From Alteriqipengyuania_B sp035481675 (lineage in GTDB: Bacteria; Pseudomonadota; Alphaproteobacteria; Sphingomonadales; Sphingomonadaceae): a stretch of 64,000 bases of DNA. The position numbers and the translations under genes are program-made. The stretch covers positions 310,001 through 374,000 of the forward strand of contig NZ_JAYJJW010000002.1 of the NCBI RefSeq assembly GCF_035481675.1, read 5' to 3'. A model generated the notes under the pieces. It was not told the DNA's origin and searched no databases. It saw only the letters and a list, made by a program, of their open reading frames with translations. Shown here one piece after another: positions 40,907 through 49,944 of this stretch; within the stretch, counting starts at the first letter, position 1, and each line of letters begins with the position of its first letter.

Positions 40907-41664
40907 CACTCGTAACGCTCCGCCAGGGCGGCGAGCGACGCCTCGTGCGTCAGGTCGAGTTGCAGCGGGGTCACCGCGACATATCCATCGGCCATCGCCT
41001 CCAGGTCGGTGCCGTGATCGAGCGTGTGTTCGATCGCGTGCAGGCCGAACCAGTAATACTTTAATCCGCGCGGGTCACGTCCTTCGACCACGGAACCGCG
41101 TGAATAATCATGGAATCCCTGCCGCACGATGCGGATGCCGTTGATCCGGTCGGCGGCGAGCGGCGGGAAATTCACGTTGACCAGCGTGCGGTCGGGGAAG
41201 GGCGTGCCGAGCAGCGGGCGAAGGACCTTTTCGCCCCATTGCTCCGCTCCATCGAAGGCCGCATGGTCGCTGTCGCGGTCGAGCACCTGGCTGAGCGCGA
41301 TGGAACGGATGCCGGCCAGCGCGCCTTCCATGGCGGCCGACACCGTGCCCGAATAGGTAATGTCGTCGCCCAGGTTCGCGCCGCGATTGACGCCCGACAG
41401 GATCAGGTCGGGCTTTTTGTCTTCCAGGATGGCGCGCAGCGCCAGCATGACGCTGTCGGTGGGCGTGCCGGTAACGGAATAGCGCCGCTCGCCATGCTGG
41501 CGCAGCCGCACCGGCTCGTTGAGCGTGAGCGAGTGGCCCGCGCCCGACTTTTCCTCTGCCGGAGCGCACACCCACACATCATCGGACAATTGCGCGGCGA
41601 TCTTCTCCAGCACCGCGAAGCCCGGCGCGTTGATCCCGTCGTCGTTGGTGAGGAGGATCCTCAT
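40906..41664 (-). CDS. surE: 5'/3'-nucleotidase SurE
   Basis: SurE is a metal-dependent phosphatase on nucleoside monophosphates and is linked to stationary-phase survival. The 252-residue protein shows MRILLTNDDGINAPG with Asp8 and Asp9. It also has CAPAEEKSGAGHSLT, the GTPTDSVMLAL segment and SGVNRGANLGDDITYSGT, all diagnostic. Length is normal. The ATG overlaps the serS stop by 4 bases; the serS-surE-M23 order is widely conserved in alphaproteobacteria, where the gene pcm can also occur. Confidence 0.93.
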   Translation of the reverse strand: MRILLTNDDGINAPGFAVLEKIAAQLSDDVWVCAPAEEKSGAGHSLTLNEPVRLRQHGERRYSVTGTPTDSVMLALRAILEDKKPDLILSGVNRGANLGDDITYSGTVSAAMEGALAGIRSIALSQVLDRDSDHAAFDGAEQWGEKVLRPLLGTPFPDRTLVNVNFPPLAADRINGIRIVRQGFHDYSRGSVVEGRDPRGLKYYWFGLHAIEHTLDHGTDLEAMADGYVAVTPLQLDLTHEASLAALAERYE

Positions 41665-42938
41665 GCCGGGTCGAGCCGCTGGGGGCCGCCCATGTAGGGC
41701 GCCAGCGCCTCGGGCACGGTCACGCTGCCGTCCGCTTGCTGGTAATTCTCCAGCACCGCCACCAGCGTCCGCCCGACGGCGAGGCCGGAACCGTTGAGCG
41801 TGTGGACGAATTCGGTCTTCTTCTCGCCTTCGGGGCGGAAGCGCGCATTCATGCGGCGCGCTTGGTAATCGCCGCACCAGCTGATCGAGCTGATTTCGCG
41901 GTAGGCCTGCTGCCCGGGCAGCCACACCTCGAGGTCGAAGGTCTTCTTCGCCGTCGCGCCCATGTCCCCGGTGCACAGCAGCATCGTGCGATAGGGCAGG
42001 CCGAGCGCTTGCAGGATTGCCTGGGCGCTTTCGACCATGTGCGCATGCTCGCCTTCCCACTGGTCGGGGCGGCAGACGCTGACCAGCTCGACCTTTTCGA
42101 ACTGGTGCTGGCGGATGAAGCCGCGCGTGTCGCGCCCGGCCGCGCCCGCTTCGCTGCGGAAACAGGGGGTCAGCGCGGTCATGCGGATCGGCTCGGCAAG
42201 GTCGCCGACGATCTGTTCGCGCACGGCATTGGTCAGGCTGACTTCTGCCGTGGGGATGAGCCAGCGGTCGTCGGTGGTGCGGAACAGGTCGTCTGAGAAC
42301 TTGGGCAGCTGGCCGGTGCCGAACACGGCCTCGTCGCGGACCAGCAGCGGCGGTGCGCATTCGGTGTAGCCGCGCTCCCCGGTCTGGTGGTCCAGCATGA
42401 ATTGCGCCAACGCGCGGTGAAGCCGGGCCATGCCGCCGCGCAGGAAAGTGAAGCGCGCACCGGAAATCGCTGCGCCGGTCTCGAAATCCATGCCGAGGGC
42501 GGGGCCGATGTCGGCGTGTTCCTTCGCCTCGAAGTCGAACGCGCGCGGCTCGCCCCAGCAGGCCACTTCGACATTGTCGTCCTCGTCCGCGCCATCGGGC
42601 ACGTCGCTTGCCGGGATGTTGGGCAGGCCGGCGAGCGCCTGGTCGAGCTCTTCCCCGGCGGTGCGCGCGGCTTCGTCTAGCTGCGGCATCTTCGCCTTGA
42701 GGGTGCCCACTTCGGCCTTTAGCGCCTCGGCCTTGGCGCTATCGCCCTGGCCCATCGCCTGGCCGATCGCTTTCGATGCTTCGTTGCGGCGGCTCTGCGC
42801 TTCCTGCTGCTCGGTCAGGATCGAGCGGCGCCGCGCATCCAGCGCCAGAATTTCCTCGGCGACGGGATCGACCCCGCGTCGGGCGAGGCCGGCATCGAAA
42901 GCGGCGGGGTCGGAGCGGATCTGAGCAATGTCGTGCAT
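41661..42938 (-). CDS. serS: Seryl-tRNA synthetase
   Basis: SerS charges tRNA-Ser and tRNA-Sec. The 425-residue class II synthetase has an N-terminal coiled-coil arm (residues about 30-100). The catalytic core contains LIPTAEVSL, motif 2 TPCFRSEAGAAGRDTRGFIRQH and motif 3 NGSGLAVGRTLVAVLEN. The ATG at 42936-42938 starts the usual MHDI sequence. Upstream extension of the frame to 43202 reads into the opposite gene and is not used. It leads the minus-strand run serS-surE-M23-channel. Confidence 0.95.
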   Translation of the reverse strand: MHDIAQIRSDPAAFDAGLARRGVDPVAEEILALDARRRSILTEQQEAQSRRNEASKAIGQAMGQGDSAKAEALKAEVGTLKAKMPQLDEAARTAGEELDQALAGLPNIPASDVPDGADEDDNVEVACWGEPRAFDFEAKEHADIGPALGMDFETGAAISGARFTFLRGGMARLHRALAQFMLDHQTGERGYTECAPPLLVRDEAVFGTGQLPKFSDDLFRTTDDRWLIPTAEVSLTNAVREQIVGDLAEPIRMTALTPCFRSEAGAAGRDTRGFIRQHQFEKVELVSVCRPDQWEGEHAHMVESAQAILQALGLPYRTMLLCTGDMGATAKKTFDLEVWLPGQQAYREISSISWCGDYQARRMNARFRPEGEKKTEFVHTLNGSGLAVGRTLVAVLENYQQADGSVTVPEALAPYMGGPQRLDPA

Positions 42939-43056
42939 GTCGCCGCGGCCTATGGCGCGAAACGGGGCGGCGCTCAAGCGAGCAGGCGGTGCGGGAGCGA
43001 TGCAAAACGGAACCGAAAGGGCCGCAAGCCGTTGTTCGGGCAAAGGAGAATTCACA

Positions 43057-43317
43057 ATGATTGGCAAGATCGTCGCCGCATATCTCGGCTCGAAAGCAGC
43101 AAAGGAAACCAGCGCTCTGGGTGGCTCCACGGGCGCAGCACTGGGCGTGGCCGCCACCGCGCTCATCAGCCGGATGAGCCTGCCCGCGCTCGCCGCCGTC
43201 ACCGCCGGCGGTTACCTCGCGAAAAAGCTGGCGGCGAAGGGCAAGCAAACGCCCGCTCGCGCACCGGCAGCCGGTACCACCGGCCGGGCCGGCACGGAGT
43301 TCAAGGCCGTCGCCTGA
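43057..43317 (+). CDS. Small alanine- and glycine-rich membrane-associated protein
   Basis: An 86-residue protein with an AAAGGAG ribosome site before ATG 43057. A hydrophobic, small-residue region (GAALGVAATALISRMSLPAL to AAVTAGGYL) is followed by a basic tail of Lys, Ala and Thr. It could insert in the membrane as one or two helices. I do not recognise the family. A good terminator follows at 43340, supporting a free-standing expressed gene. Confidence 0.6.
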   Translation: MIGKIVAAYLGSKAAKETSALGGSTGAALGVAATALISRMSLPALAAVTAGGYLAKKLAAKGKQTPARAPAAGTTGRAGTEFKAVA

Positions 43318-43339
43318 TCCAGCGAAAATCGAACAGGGA

Positions 43340-43367
43340 ACGCCTCGGCCAGCGCCGGGGCGTTTTC
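43340..43367 (+). terminator. Rho-independent terminator after the 86-residue gene
   Basis: Arms ACGCCTCGGC (43340-43349) and GCCGGGGCGT (43354-43363) pair fully with one G-T wobble, closing a 4-base loop. They are followed by TTTTC. It lies 22 bases after the stop of the small plus-strand gene. Confidence 0.75.
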
Positions 43368-43392
43368 GTATGTGGGCGGCATGTGAGGGGAA

Positions 43393-43467
43393 TGGTGGGC
43401 GCGGCAAGGATTGAACTTGCGACCCCACCCGTGTGAAGGGTGTGCTCTACCACTGAGCTACGCGCCC
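43393..43467 (-). tRNA. tRNA-Val (anticodon CAC)
   Basis: On the minus strand a 75-base cloverleaf is visible. The acceptor stem is GGGCGCG/CGCGCCC, the D arm GCTC..GAGC, and the anticodon stem CACCC/GGGTG with loop TTCACAC giving anticodon CAC. The T arm is GCAAG-TTCAATC-CTTGC. Discriminator A and the encoded CCA end at 43393. All stems pair. It reads GUG codons. Confidence 0.95.
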
Positions 43468-43542
43468 GCCGGTGCGGGGGATCCCGCCAAGGCAGGGGCG
43501 CGCCGATAGGGTGATTCGGCGCGCCATGCAAGCTTTTGCGCG

Positions 43543-45432
43543 CTAGCTCCCCAGCACGCCGGCGGCGATCCGGGCGAGCCAGCCGGCGGAGGGCCCTTTA
43601 GTCGAGCGGGCAGTCGGCGTGACCGGGCATTCGAGGCACATGGCCTGCGCGCCGCGCACCGAAACCAGCCGCTCGACATCGCTTTCCACCTGCCCAAGCC
43701 GGGCGTGGTGCCTTGCGGCGATCATTGCGAAGACATCGCGCGGAGGATGAGATGCCTTCGCATCGCCGCCGAACATGCCGGCCAGGAAGGCGTCGAACCC
43801 GTCCGGCTCGCTGGCGAGGTAGCGGGCATGCCAGTCACCGTCTTCGAGGCCCGCTTCGCTCGCCGCCCATTGCAGTGCCGCGTCGAGCCCGCCGAACTGG
43901 TCGACCAGGCCGAGCTGCCGCGCGCTGCCGCCGTCCCAGACCCGACCTTGCGCGATGCTGTCGACGCGGGCGGCATCCATGCTGCGCGAGCGCGCGACGA
44001 TGGTCAGGAAGCGGGCGTAGTTGTTCTCGATCACCGCCTGCAGGATCGTGTCGACCTCTGGCGTGAAGCCGGACAGCGGATCGGGCTGGCCGGACAGGGG
44101 AGTGGTCTTCACCCCGTCGGTCGTCACCCCGATGTCCGCCAGCGTATCTTCGAAAGTGGGGATCACACCGAAGATGCCGATGGAGCCCGTGATTGTCTCC
44201 GGCTCGGCAAAAATACGCTCGGCCGGGGTTGAGACCCAATAGCCGCCGCTCGCCGCGACATTGGCCATCGATACGGCAACCGGGATGCCAGCGGCGCGAT
44301 AGCGGACGATGGCCTGTCGGATTTCTTCCGAGGCCGTGACCGATCCGCCGGGGCTGTCCACGCGCACGACGAGCGCCTTCAGGTCGCCTGAAGCCAGCGC
44401 CTCGTCGAGAAGGTCGGCAATCCGCGTGCCGCCTGCCGTGCCGGGCCCCGCTTCGCCGTCCACGATCTCGCCCGCGATGGTGATGACGCCCACCGCATTG
44501 CCCGCTTCCTCGACCGGGTTGGCATCGAGCCAGATGTCGAGATCGGTGGACGGGTAAGCACCCGGCGCATCGCTCCACAGGTCTTCGCCGACCAGCTCCG
44601 CCACCCGCTCGCCGAATTTGGTCTTCGAACCGATCGCATCGATCAGTCCGGCGTCCACTGCGGCACGCGACAGGTCGCCGCGGGCGCTTTCGACCCATGC
44701 GGCAGGGTCGCTCGTGATCCGGTCCAGATCGGCATCGGGCCGCGCCTTCTTGACGTTAGCCTGCCATTCTTCCCACAGCGCGCCGTAAAGCGCGTTCGCG
44801 TTCTCGCGCGCTTCGGGCGACATTTCGGACAGGAGGTAGGGCTCCACCGCCGACTTGTAGGTGCCGACGCGGTAGACCTTGGCGTTGATATTGAGGCGAT
44901 CGATCAGCCCGGCGTAGTACAGGCGCTCCCCGCCAGGCCCGGCGACAAGCGCGCCGCCCAGCGGGTCGACCCAAGCTTCGGTCGCATGGGCGGCCAGCAG
45001 CATGCCGTCGTCGCCATAGGCCATCGCGTAGGACAGGACCGGCTTGCCCGCGCCCTTCACACGCTCCAGCGCGGCACCGATTTCCGACAGGTGCACCTGG
45101 CCCCCGCCGAGGAACGTTGAAAGGTCGAGCACCACGGCCTCGATCCGTTCGTCCTTGGCCGCCGTGTCGAGCGCGTGGACGATATCGCGCACCGGGTATT
45201 CGCCGGTCGGCGCAGCGCCGGACAGCAGGGCATCGAACGGGTCGACGACGGAGCGTTCTTCCACCACCACCCCGTCGAGCGCCAGCACCAGCGCCCCGTC
45301 GCGCACGCCGCCTTCGTCCGGCCGCGCGGTCAGGATGGCGAACAGAGTGAAGAAGAAGATCAGCATGAAGACGAGCACCAGCCCGTCCTTCACCGCGACT
45401 ATCAGCTTCCAGACCTTGCGTGCGAAATCCAT
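43543..45432 (-). CDS. sppA: Signal peptide peptidase SppA, 67K type
   Basis: SppA is a membrane-bound serine protease that degrades cleaved signal peptides. The 629-residue protein has one N-terminal membrane segment (residues about 15-36) and two tandem S49 domains. The Ser/Lys dyad is predicted at Lys193 (GTYKSAVEP) in the first domain and Ser395 (NVAASGGYW) in the second, as in E. coli SppA. Two short cysteines near the C terminus (CLECP) are unusual for the family and could bind metal or form a disulfide. It follows tRNA-Val, which is on the same strand. Confidence 0.88.
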   Translation of the reverse strand: MDFARKVWKLIVAVKDGLVLVFMLIFFFTLFAILTARPDEGGVRDGALVLALDGVVVEERSVVDPFDALLSGAAPTGEYPVRDIVHALDTAAKDERIEAVVLDLSTFLGGGQVHLSEIGAALERVKGAGKPVLSYAMAYGDDGMLLAAHATEAWVDPLGGALVAGPGGERLYYAGLIDRLNINAKVYRVGTYKSAVEPYLLSEMSPEARENANALYGALWEEWQANVKKARPDADLDRITSDPAAWVESARGDLSRAAVDAGLIDAIGSKTKFGERVAELVGEDLWSDAPGAYPSTDLDIWLDANPVEEAGNAVGVITIAGEIVDGEAGPGTAGGTRIADLLDEALASGDLKALVVRVDSPGGSVTASEEIRQAIVRYRAAGIPVAVSMANVAASGGYWVSTPAERIFAEPETITGSIGIFGVIPTFEDTLADIGVTTDGVKTTPLSGQPDPLSGFTPEVDTILQAVIENNYARFLTIVARSRSMDAARVDSIAQGRVWDGGSARQLGLVDQFGGLDAALQWAASEAGLEDGDWHARYLASEPDGFDAFLAGMFGGDAKASHPPRDVFAMIAARHHARLGQVESDVERLVSVRGAQAMCLECPVTPTARSTKGPSAGWLARIAAGVLGS

Positions 45433-45551
45433 CGTGCGTCCCGTTTTTCCGGCTCTGCGCCTGTGTTGCGGGGGCTTTAGGGGTTCCGGCAGGCGGATGC
45501 CAGCGATTCAGCTTGAGGTGGCAGGCAGGCGGCCCTAAGGGCCTGTCTTCG

Positions 45552-46580
45552 ATGACCGATGGCGCCCCCGCACCCCGATCGAACCGCTTTCCGGCGGGCG
45601 GGCAGGCGTTCCCGCATCGCGACCTTCTCGGCATCGGCCGGCTGGAACGGCACCAGATCCTCTACCTGCTGGCCGAGGCCGACCAGTATGTCGAACTTGG
45701 CCGCCAGACGCACAAGCACACCGATGAATTGTCCGGGCTGACGATCATCAATGCCTTCTTCGAAAATTCCACCCGCACCCTGCTGAGCTTCGAGATCGCG
45801 GGCAAGCGGCTGGGCGCGGACGTGGTCAACATGCATGCGGCGCAGTCGAGCGTGAAGAAGGGCGAGACGCTGATCGACACCGCGATCACGCTCAACGCCA
45901 TGCGCGCCGATGCCATCGTGATCCGCCACGGCAGCAGCGGCGCGGTGGCGCTGATCGCGGACAAGGTCGACTGTCCCGTGCTGAACGCCGGCGATGGCAG
46001 CCACGAACATCCGACCCAGGCCCTGCTCGATGCGCTGGCGCTGCGCCAAGCGCTGGAAGAGCGGGGCGAGGGAGCGGAGGATTTCACCGGCCTCGTCGTG
46101 ACGATCTGCGGCGACGTGCTTCACAGCCGCGTAGCGCGGTCGAACATCCTTTGCCTCACCGCGATGGGCGCCACCGTGCGGGTGTGCGCGCCGCCGGCGC
46201 TGATGCCCGCTGCGGTGGAGGCGATGGGGGCCGAGGTGCATCACGACTTCGAGACCGCGCTTAAGGGATCGGACGCGGTGATGATGCTGCGCCTGCAGAC
46301 CGAGCGGATGAGCGGGCAATTCATCCCTTCGCCCAAGGAATACCGCCACCTTTACGGCCTGACGCGGGAGCGGGTGGAGCGGCTGGTCCCGGAAGCGATC
46401 ATCATGCACCCCGGCCCGATGAATCGCGGGGTGGAGATCGACAGCGACGTGGCCGACGATCCCGACATTTCGATCATCACCGACCAGGTGGAAATGGGCG
46501 TCGCCATCCGCATGGCCTGCCTCGACGTGCTCACGCGCCGCCGCCGCGGCCTGCCCGGCTGGGACGGCCAATGGACATGA
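45552..46580 (+). CDS. pyrB: Aspartate carbamoyltransferase catalytic subunit
   Basis: PyrB makes carbamoyl aspartate from carbamoyl phosphate and aspartate, the first committed step of pyrimidine synthesis. The 342-residue protein has FFENSTRTLLSFE (carbamoyl phosphate loop), SSVKKGETL (Lys of the 80s loop) and HPTQALLD. MMLRLQTER and HPGPMNRGVE follow. There is no PyrI-type regulatory chain; instead the gene is followed by a dihydroorotase-like gene, as in the PyrB-PyrC' dodecameric class. The ATG at 45552 is chosen by the conserved N terminus. Confidence 0.94.
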   Translation: MTDGAPAPRSNRFPAGGQAFPHRDLLGIGRLERHQILYLLAEADQYVELGRQTHKHTDELSGLTIINAFFENSTRTLLSFEIAGKRLGADVVNMHAAQSSVKKGETLIDTAITLNAMRADAIVIRHGSSGAVALIADKVDCPVLNAGDGSHEHPTQALLDALALRQALEERGEGAEDFTGLVVTICGDVLHSRVARSNILCLTAMGATVRVCAPPALMPAAVEAMGAEVHHDFETALKGSDAVMMLRLQTERMSGQFIPSPKEYRHLYGLTRERVERLVPEAIIMHPGPMNRGVEIDSDVADDPDISIITDQVEMGVAIRMACLDVLTRRRRGLPGWDGQWT

Positions 46581-46590
46581 GGCGCTCGCG

Positions 46591-47823
46591 GTGAGGCAGG
46601 ACAGGCCCTTCACGATCACGGGCGGCCGGCTGGTCGGACCGGATGGTGCCACCGGCGGCGCGCTGAGGGTGGCGGATGGACTGGTCGCCGGCCTCGGCGA
46701 TGTCGCACCGCAGGACGGCGACGAGGTCATCGACGCGGGCGGCGCGCTGGTCGCACCCGCGCTCGTCGATTTCGGCGTTTTCGAAATCGACAAGCCCGCC
46801 TGCCATTTCGGCGGGATCGTTCGCGCGGTGCTGATGCCCGATGGCGATCCGCCGCTCGATTACCCCGCCCGGGTCCGCTTCGTCGCGGCGAGCGGCAAAC
46901 CCGACCTGTGGGTCCATCCGCTGGCGGCAGCGACGGTCGGGCTGGAAGGCGCGCAGCTCGCCGAAGTGGCCCTGATGCGCGAGGCCGGCGCGCGCGGCAT
47001 CGCCACGGGCCGCCGCTGGATCGCGGATAGCGGCATCATGCTGCGCCTGCTGCAATATGCAGCGATGCTCGACATGGTCGTGGTCACGCACGCCGAAGAC
47101 GGCGGGCTGACCGGGGACGCGGTTGCGACGGCGGGCGAGATGGCGACACGGCTCGGCCTGCGCAGCGCGCCTTCCGGGGCGGAAGCGCTGGCGGTTGCCC
47201 GCGATCTTGCGCTGGCCGAGATGAGCGGCGCCCGGCTGCACATCAGGCAGGTCACGACCCGGGCGGCGCTCGACCTCGTGCGCGCGGCAAAATCGCGCGG
47301 TGTCGCGGTCACCTGCGGCGTGACGCCGGCCCATTTCATGCTGTCCGACCTCGCCCTCGGCGAATTCCGCACCTTTGCCCGCCTCTCGCCCCCGCTGCGG
47401 GGCGAGGAGGACCGGTTGGCGGTGATCGAAGCCATCGGGGACGGCACGATCGACGTGATCGCGAGCGGCCACGATCCGCGCGGGGCGGAAGACAAGCGCC
47501 TCCCTTTCGCCGATGCTGCGGATGGCATGGCGGGGGCCGAAACGCTGCTGCCGATGGCGCTGTCGCTGGTGCGCGACGGCGTGATCCCGCTCGAACGCGC
47601 CTTCGCCATGCTGGCGACCAATCCCGCCCGCATCCTCGGCCTGCCCTCCGGCGTGCTGGCCGAAGGGATGGAGGCCGACATCGCCCTGGTGGAGCCGGAC
47701 AAGCCGTGGATCGTCGACAGCCGCGAAATGGCCGCCAGCGCGGGCAACACGCCGTTCGACCGCCAGCCGGTGCAGGGCCGCGCCACAGCTTTGTGGAAAG
47801 CCGGCGTGCCGGTGGGCGACTAG
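46591..47823 (+). CDS. Dihydroorotase-like protein, predicted inactive (PyrC'-type partner of PyrB)
   Basis: A 410-residue amidohydrolase-fold protein starting 10 bases after pyrB at a GTG. In active dihydroorotases strand 1 carries DxHxH; here it reads LVDFGVFE, so both metal-binding histidines are gone (Gly62 and Phe64). The later TDHAPH-like site is SGHDPRG. A THAED histidine remains. Loss of these ligands is known in PyrC' proteins of the pseudomonad type, which have no activity but are required to assemble ATCase. I infer the same here. A separate active PyrC should exist elsewhere. Confidence 0.85.
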   Translation: MRQDRPFTITGGRLVGPDGATGGALRVADGLVAGLGDVAPQDGDEVIDAGGALVAPALVDFGVFEIDKPACHFGGIVRAVLMPDGDPPLDYPARVRFVAASGKPDLWVHPLAAATVGLEGAQLAEVALMREAGARGIATGRRWIADSGIMLRLLQYAAMLDMVVVTHAEDGGLTGDAVATAGEMATRLGLRSAPSGAEALAVARDLALAEMSGARLHIRQVTTRAALDLVRAAKSRGVAVTCGVTPAHFMLSDLALGEFRTFARLSPPLRGEEDRLAVIEAIGDGTIDVIASGHDPRGAEDKRLPFADAADGMAGAETLLPMALSLVRDGVIPLERAFAMLATNPARILGLPSGVLAEGMEADIALVEPDKPWIVDSREMAASAGNTPFDRQPVQGRATALWKAGVPVGD

Positions 47824-47829
47824 GCAAAG

Positions 47830-47858
47830 AAAAACCCCTCCCCGGTGAGGGGGAGGGG
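47830..47858 (-). terminator. Rho-independent terminator of the SPOR lipoprotein gene
   Basis: Read on the minus strand, CCCCTCCCC (complement of 47850-47858) pairs with GGGGAGGGG (complement of 47835-47843) over a 6-base loop. A run of five T follows (complement of 47830-47834). It lies 36 bases beyond the stop of the minus-strand SPOR gene and just after the pyrC' stop on the other strand. Confidence 0.85.
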
Positions 47859-47893
47859 CTGGAAGTTTCCCTGTCTGGAGAGGGTTGGGAGAC

Positions 47894-49342
47894 CTAGCGG
47901 CGCGCCATGCGGACGCCGGTATCGACCGCGCCCGGCATCGGGCGACCTTCGGACCATGCATAGCAGCCACGGCCTTCGGATTTCACGCGGCCGCACATGG
48001 AGGCCGCTTCGCTGCGGGCGTAACCGCCGGCGGATACGCGCCAGTAGCGCTTGCCACGCACGACGGCTTCCGTGATGACCATTTCGCGATCCGCGAGTTC
48101 GGGATAGCGGCTCTGGTAAATGCCCCAGGCGCGCTTCGCACCGGCTTCGGAGCTGAACGAGCCGAGCTGGACGAGGTGGCTGCCGCCGGTGACCGGGGCG
48201 CTGGCGACCGCCGGTGCGGGATCGGCGCTGCGCGATGCAGGGGCCGCTGCGCGCGAGCTCGGCTGGACCACCGGATTGCCGGTGAAGCGCGCGCTGTCGG
48301 TGACGACCGGAGCAGGCATTTTCACGCCCAGGCTCTCGGCAACCTCTGCCGTTATGGCGGGAACCGGGCTTGCGACGGGGGCCGGGGCGTTGGGCGCGTT
48401 GGCTGCGGGCACGGAGAGCGGTGCAAGAGCCACGCCCGAATTGAATGCAGCCGGACTGGCCGCTGCAACTGGGGCGGGCGCGTAGCCGTTGCCGGCACCC
48501 ACCGGCATCAGTTCGCCGTTGAGGTCGGTCGCTTGCGGATAGTCCGCTGCGGCGACCGGCGTTGCATAGGCTGCGGCGCCGCTGGCGAGGCCGACGGCAT
48601 CGGGCGCGTTGGAAAGTGCCAGCGACACCGGCTGACCGCCGTCGGCGGCGTTTGCAGGCACGCCGAGCAGCCCGGCGATCCGTGCGGTCGCGGCTTCGGG
48701 ATGGATGGTTGCAGCCCATTCGGCCATGCGCTTGCCGACCTGGTCCTGCGGAATGTCCTGCGCGGCCATGATGCGCGCTTCGCGCCACTGGCCGGCCAGA
48801 GCATAGGCATAAGCGAGGTTCTGGCGTGCCTTGACGCTGGTGTCTCCGCCGCGGATCGCGGTGGTCAGCACGTGGACGCCGCGGCGCGGCTCGCCGGCGA
48901 GGGCATAGGCGAGGCCGAGGTCGGCGGCGGGTATATCGTCGGCGCGGGCGCGCAGCAGGCCGAGCGCTTCGGGCTGCTTGCCGGCACCCGAAAGGGCGAG
49001 CGACAGGCTGAGCGCGGTGCGGGCGCTGTCATCGCCCAGCCGCATGGCATCATCGAAAGAGGTCGCTGCCGAAGCGAACCGGCCCGCATCGAGATAGGCG
49101 GCGCCCAGCATCGCGCGGTAATGCGCGCTGCGCGGTTCGGCGAGGACGGCAGCCTCTGCGTGCTTGACCGCATCGGTCGTCCGGCCCCGTTCCAGCGCAA
49201 CCTGCGCCTCTCCGGCCGAAACTTCGGCCCGCGGCGCGGGATTGGTGGTGCACGCGCCCAGCAGCGTGGCCGACAGCGCGGAGCTGGCGGCCAGGATGAT
49301 CAGGCGCTTGCGGTAATCGGCTCGGAAATCGGCGGTCTGCAT
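47894..49342 (-). CDS. TPR and SPOR-domain lipoprotein
   Basis: A 482-residue envelope protein. The signal peptide ends in the lipobox TLLGAC (Cys31), then TPR-like helices (residues about 45-210, e.g. HYRAMLGAAYLDAGRFASAATSF). A long Ala/Pro/Val linker and a C-terminal SPOR domain follow (HLVQLGSFSSEAGAKRAW to RVKSEGRGCYAW). SPOR domains bind denuded glycan at the division septum. It is the last gene of a minus-strand unit with a ParA ATPase and a ribbon-helix-helix-like gene, 21 bases after the latter. A septal or pole-positioned role is inferred. Confidence 0.82.
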   Translation of the reverse strand: MQTADFRADYRKRLIILAASSALSATLLGACTTNPAPRAEVSAGEAQVALERGRTTDAVKHAEAAVLAEPRSAHYRAMLGAAYLDAGRFASAATSFDDAMRLGDDSARTALSLSLALSGAGKQPEALGLLRARADDIPAADLGLAYALAGEPRRGVHVLTTAIRGGDTSVKARQNLAYAYALAGQWREARIMAAQDIPQDQVGKRMAEWAATIHPEAATARIAGLLGVPANAADGGQPVSLALSNAPDAVGLASGAAAYATPVAAADYPQATDLNGELMPVGAGNGYAPAPVAAASPAAFNSGVALAPLSVPAANAPNAPAPVASPVPAITAEVAESLGVKMPAPVVTDSARFTGNPVVQPSSRAAAPASRSADPAPAVASAPVTGGSHLVQLGSFSSEAGAKRAWGIYQSRYPELADREMVITEAVVRGKRYWRVSAGGYARSEAASMCGRVKSEGRGCYAWSEGRPMPGAVDTGVRMARR

Positions 49343-49363
49343 GGCTGGTTCCTCCCTCTCGGA

Positions 49364-49927
49364 TCAGCTGTTCTTCACTTGCCGTGCCAGCGAATTGAGT
49401 TCGGGCATTTCGGCGAGCAACTTGTCGAGCGCCTCGGTGACGATCTGCTGTGCGCTGCGACCGCGCATGGTCGAAGCCAGGCGCAGTTTCAGGTGGCGAT
49501 CGCTATCGAGACGCAGGGTGAAGGCGGCGCGGCGAGCGGCATCGGTGTTGCTCTTCGGCGCTACAGCCTTCTTTTTCTTGGTTTTCGGTTTGGCAGGCTT
49601 GGCCGCGACCTCGTCGTCCTGGACGTCGATGGCAGGCGCCCTGTCCTTTGCGACCAGGCGTTCGGCCAGCGCTTCCTGCTGCTTGCGGACCTCCGGCTCT
49701 TCCACCGGCTCGGCTGCGACGTGCAACTGTGGCGAGGGGGTGAGGCCGGCAATCGGGCTGGGCGCATCGTCGCCCATGTCGTTCCAGCCGAGATCTTCGA
49801 GATCGGCTGACACGCTGCTTTCGAAATGGTGCTGCGGCTGCAGCTGCGGGCGCATGGCCGGGCGGGCCCCGCCCTTGCGGGCAAGCAGGGACGGTCCCAG
49901 CGACGCGAAGGGAGAAGGCTCTGTCAT
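49364..49927 (-). CDS. ParA-associated protein with ribbon-helix-helix-like C terminus
   Basis: A 187-residue protein in which only the last 60 residues look folded. FTLRLDSDRHLKLRLASTMRG followed by RSAQQIVTEALDKLLAEM has the strand-helix-helix pattern of ribbon-helix-helix DNA-binding proteins. Before it lies a basic Lys/Pro segment, and the N-terminal 120 residues are low-complexity and acidic. The ATG at 49925-49927 has GGGAGC upstream and starts 17 bases after the parA stop. It may be the DNA- or cargo-binding partner of the ParA protein. Confidence 0.68.
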   Translation of the reverse strand: MTEPSPFASLGPSLLARKGGARPAMRPQLQPQHHFESSVSADLEDLGWNDMGDDAPSPIAGLTPSPQLHVAAEPVEEPEVRKQQEALAERLVAKDRAPAIDVQDDEVAAKPAKPKTKKKKAVAPKSNTDAARRAAFTLRLDSDRHLKLRLASTMRGRSAQQIVTEALDKLLAEMPELNSLARQVKNS

Positions 49928-49944
49928 GGCGCTGCTCCCCGCGA

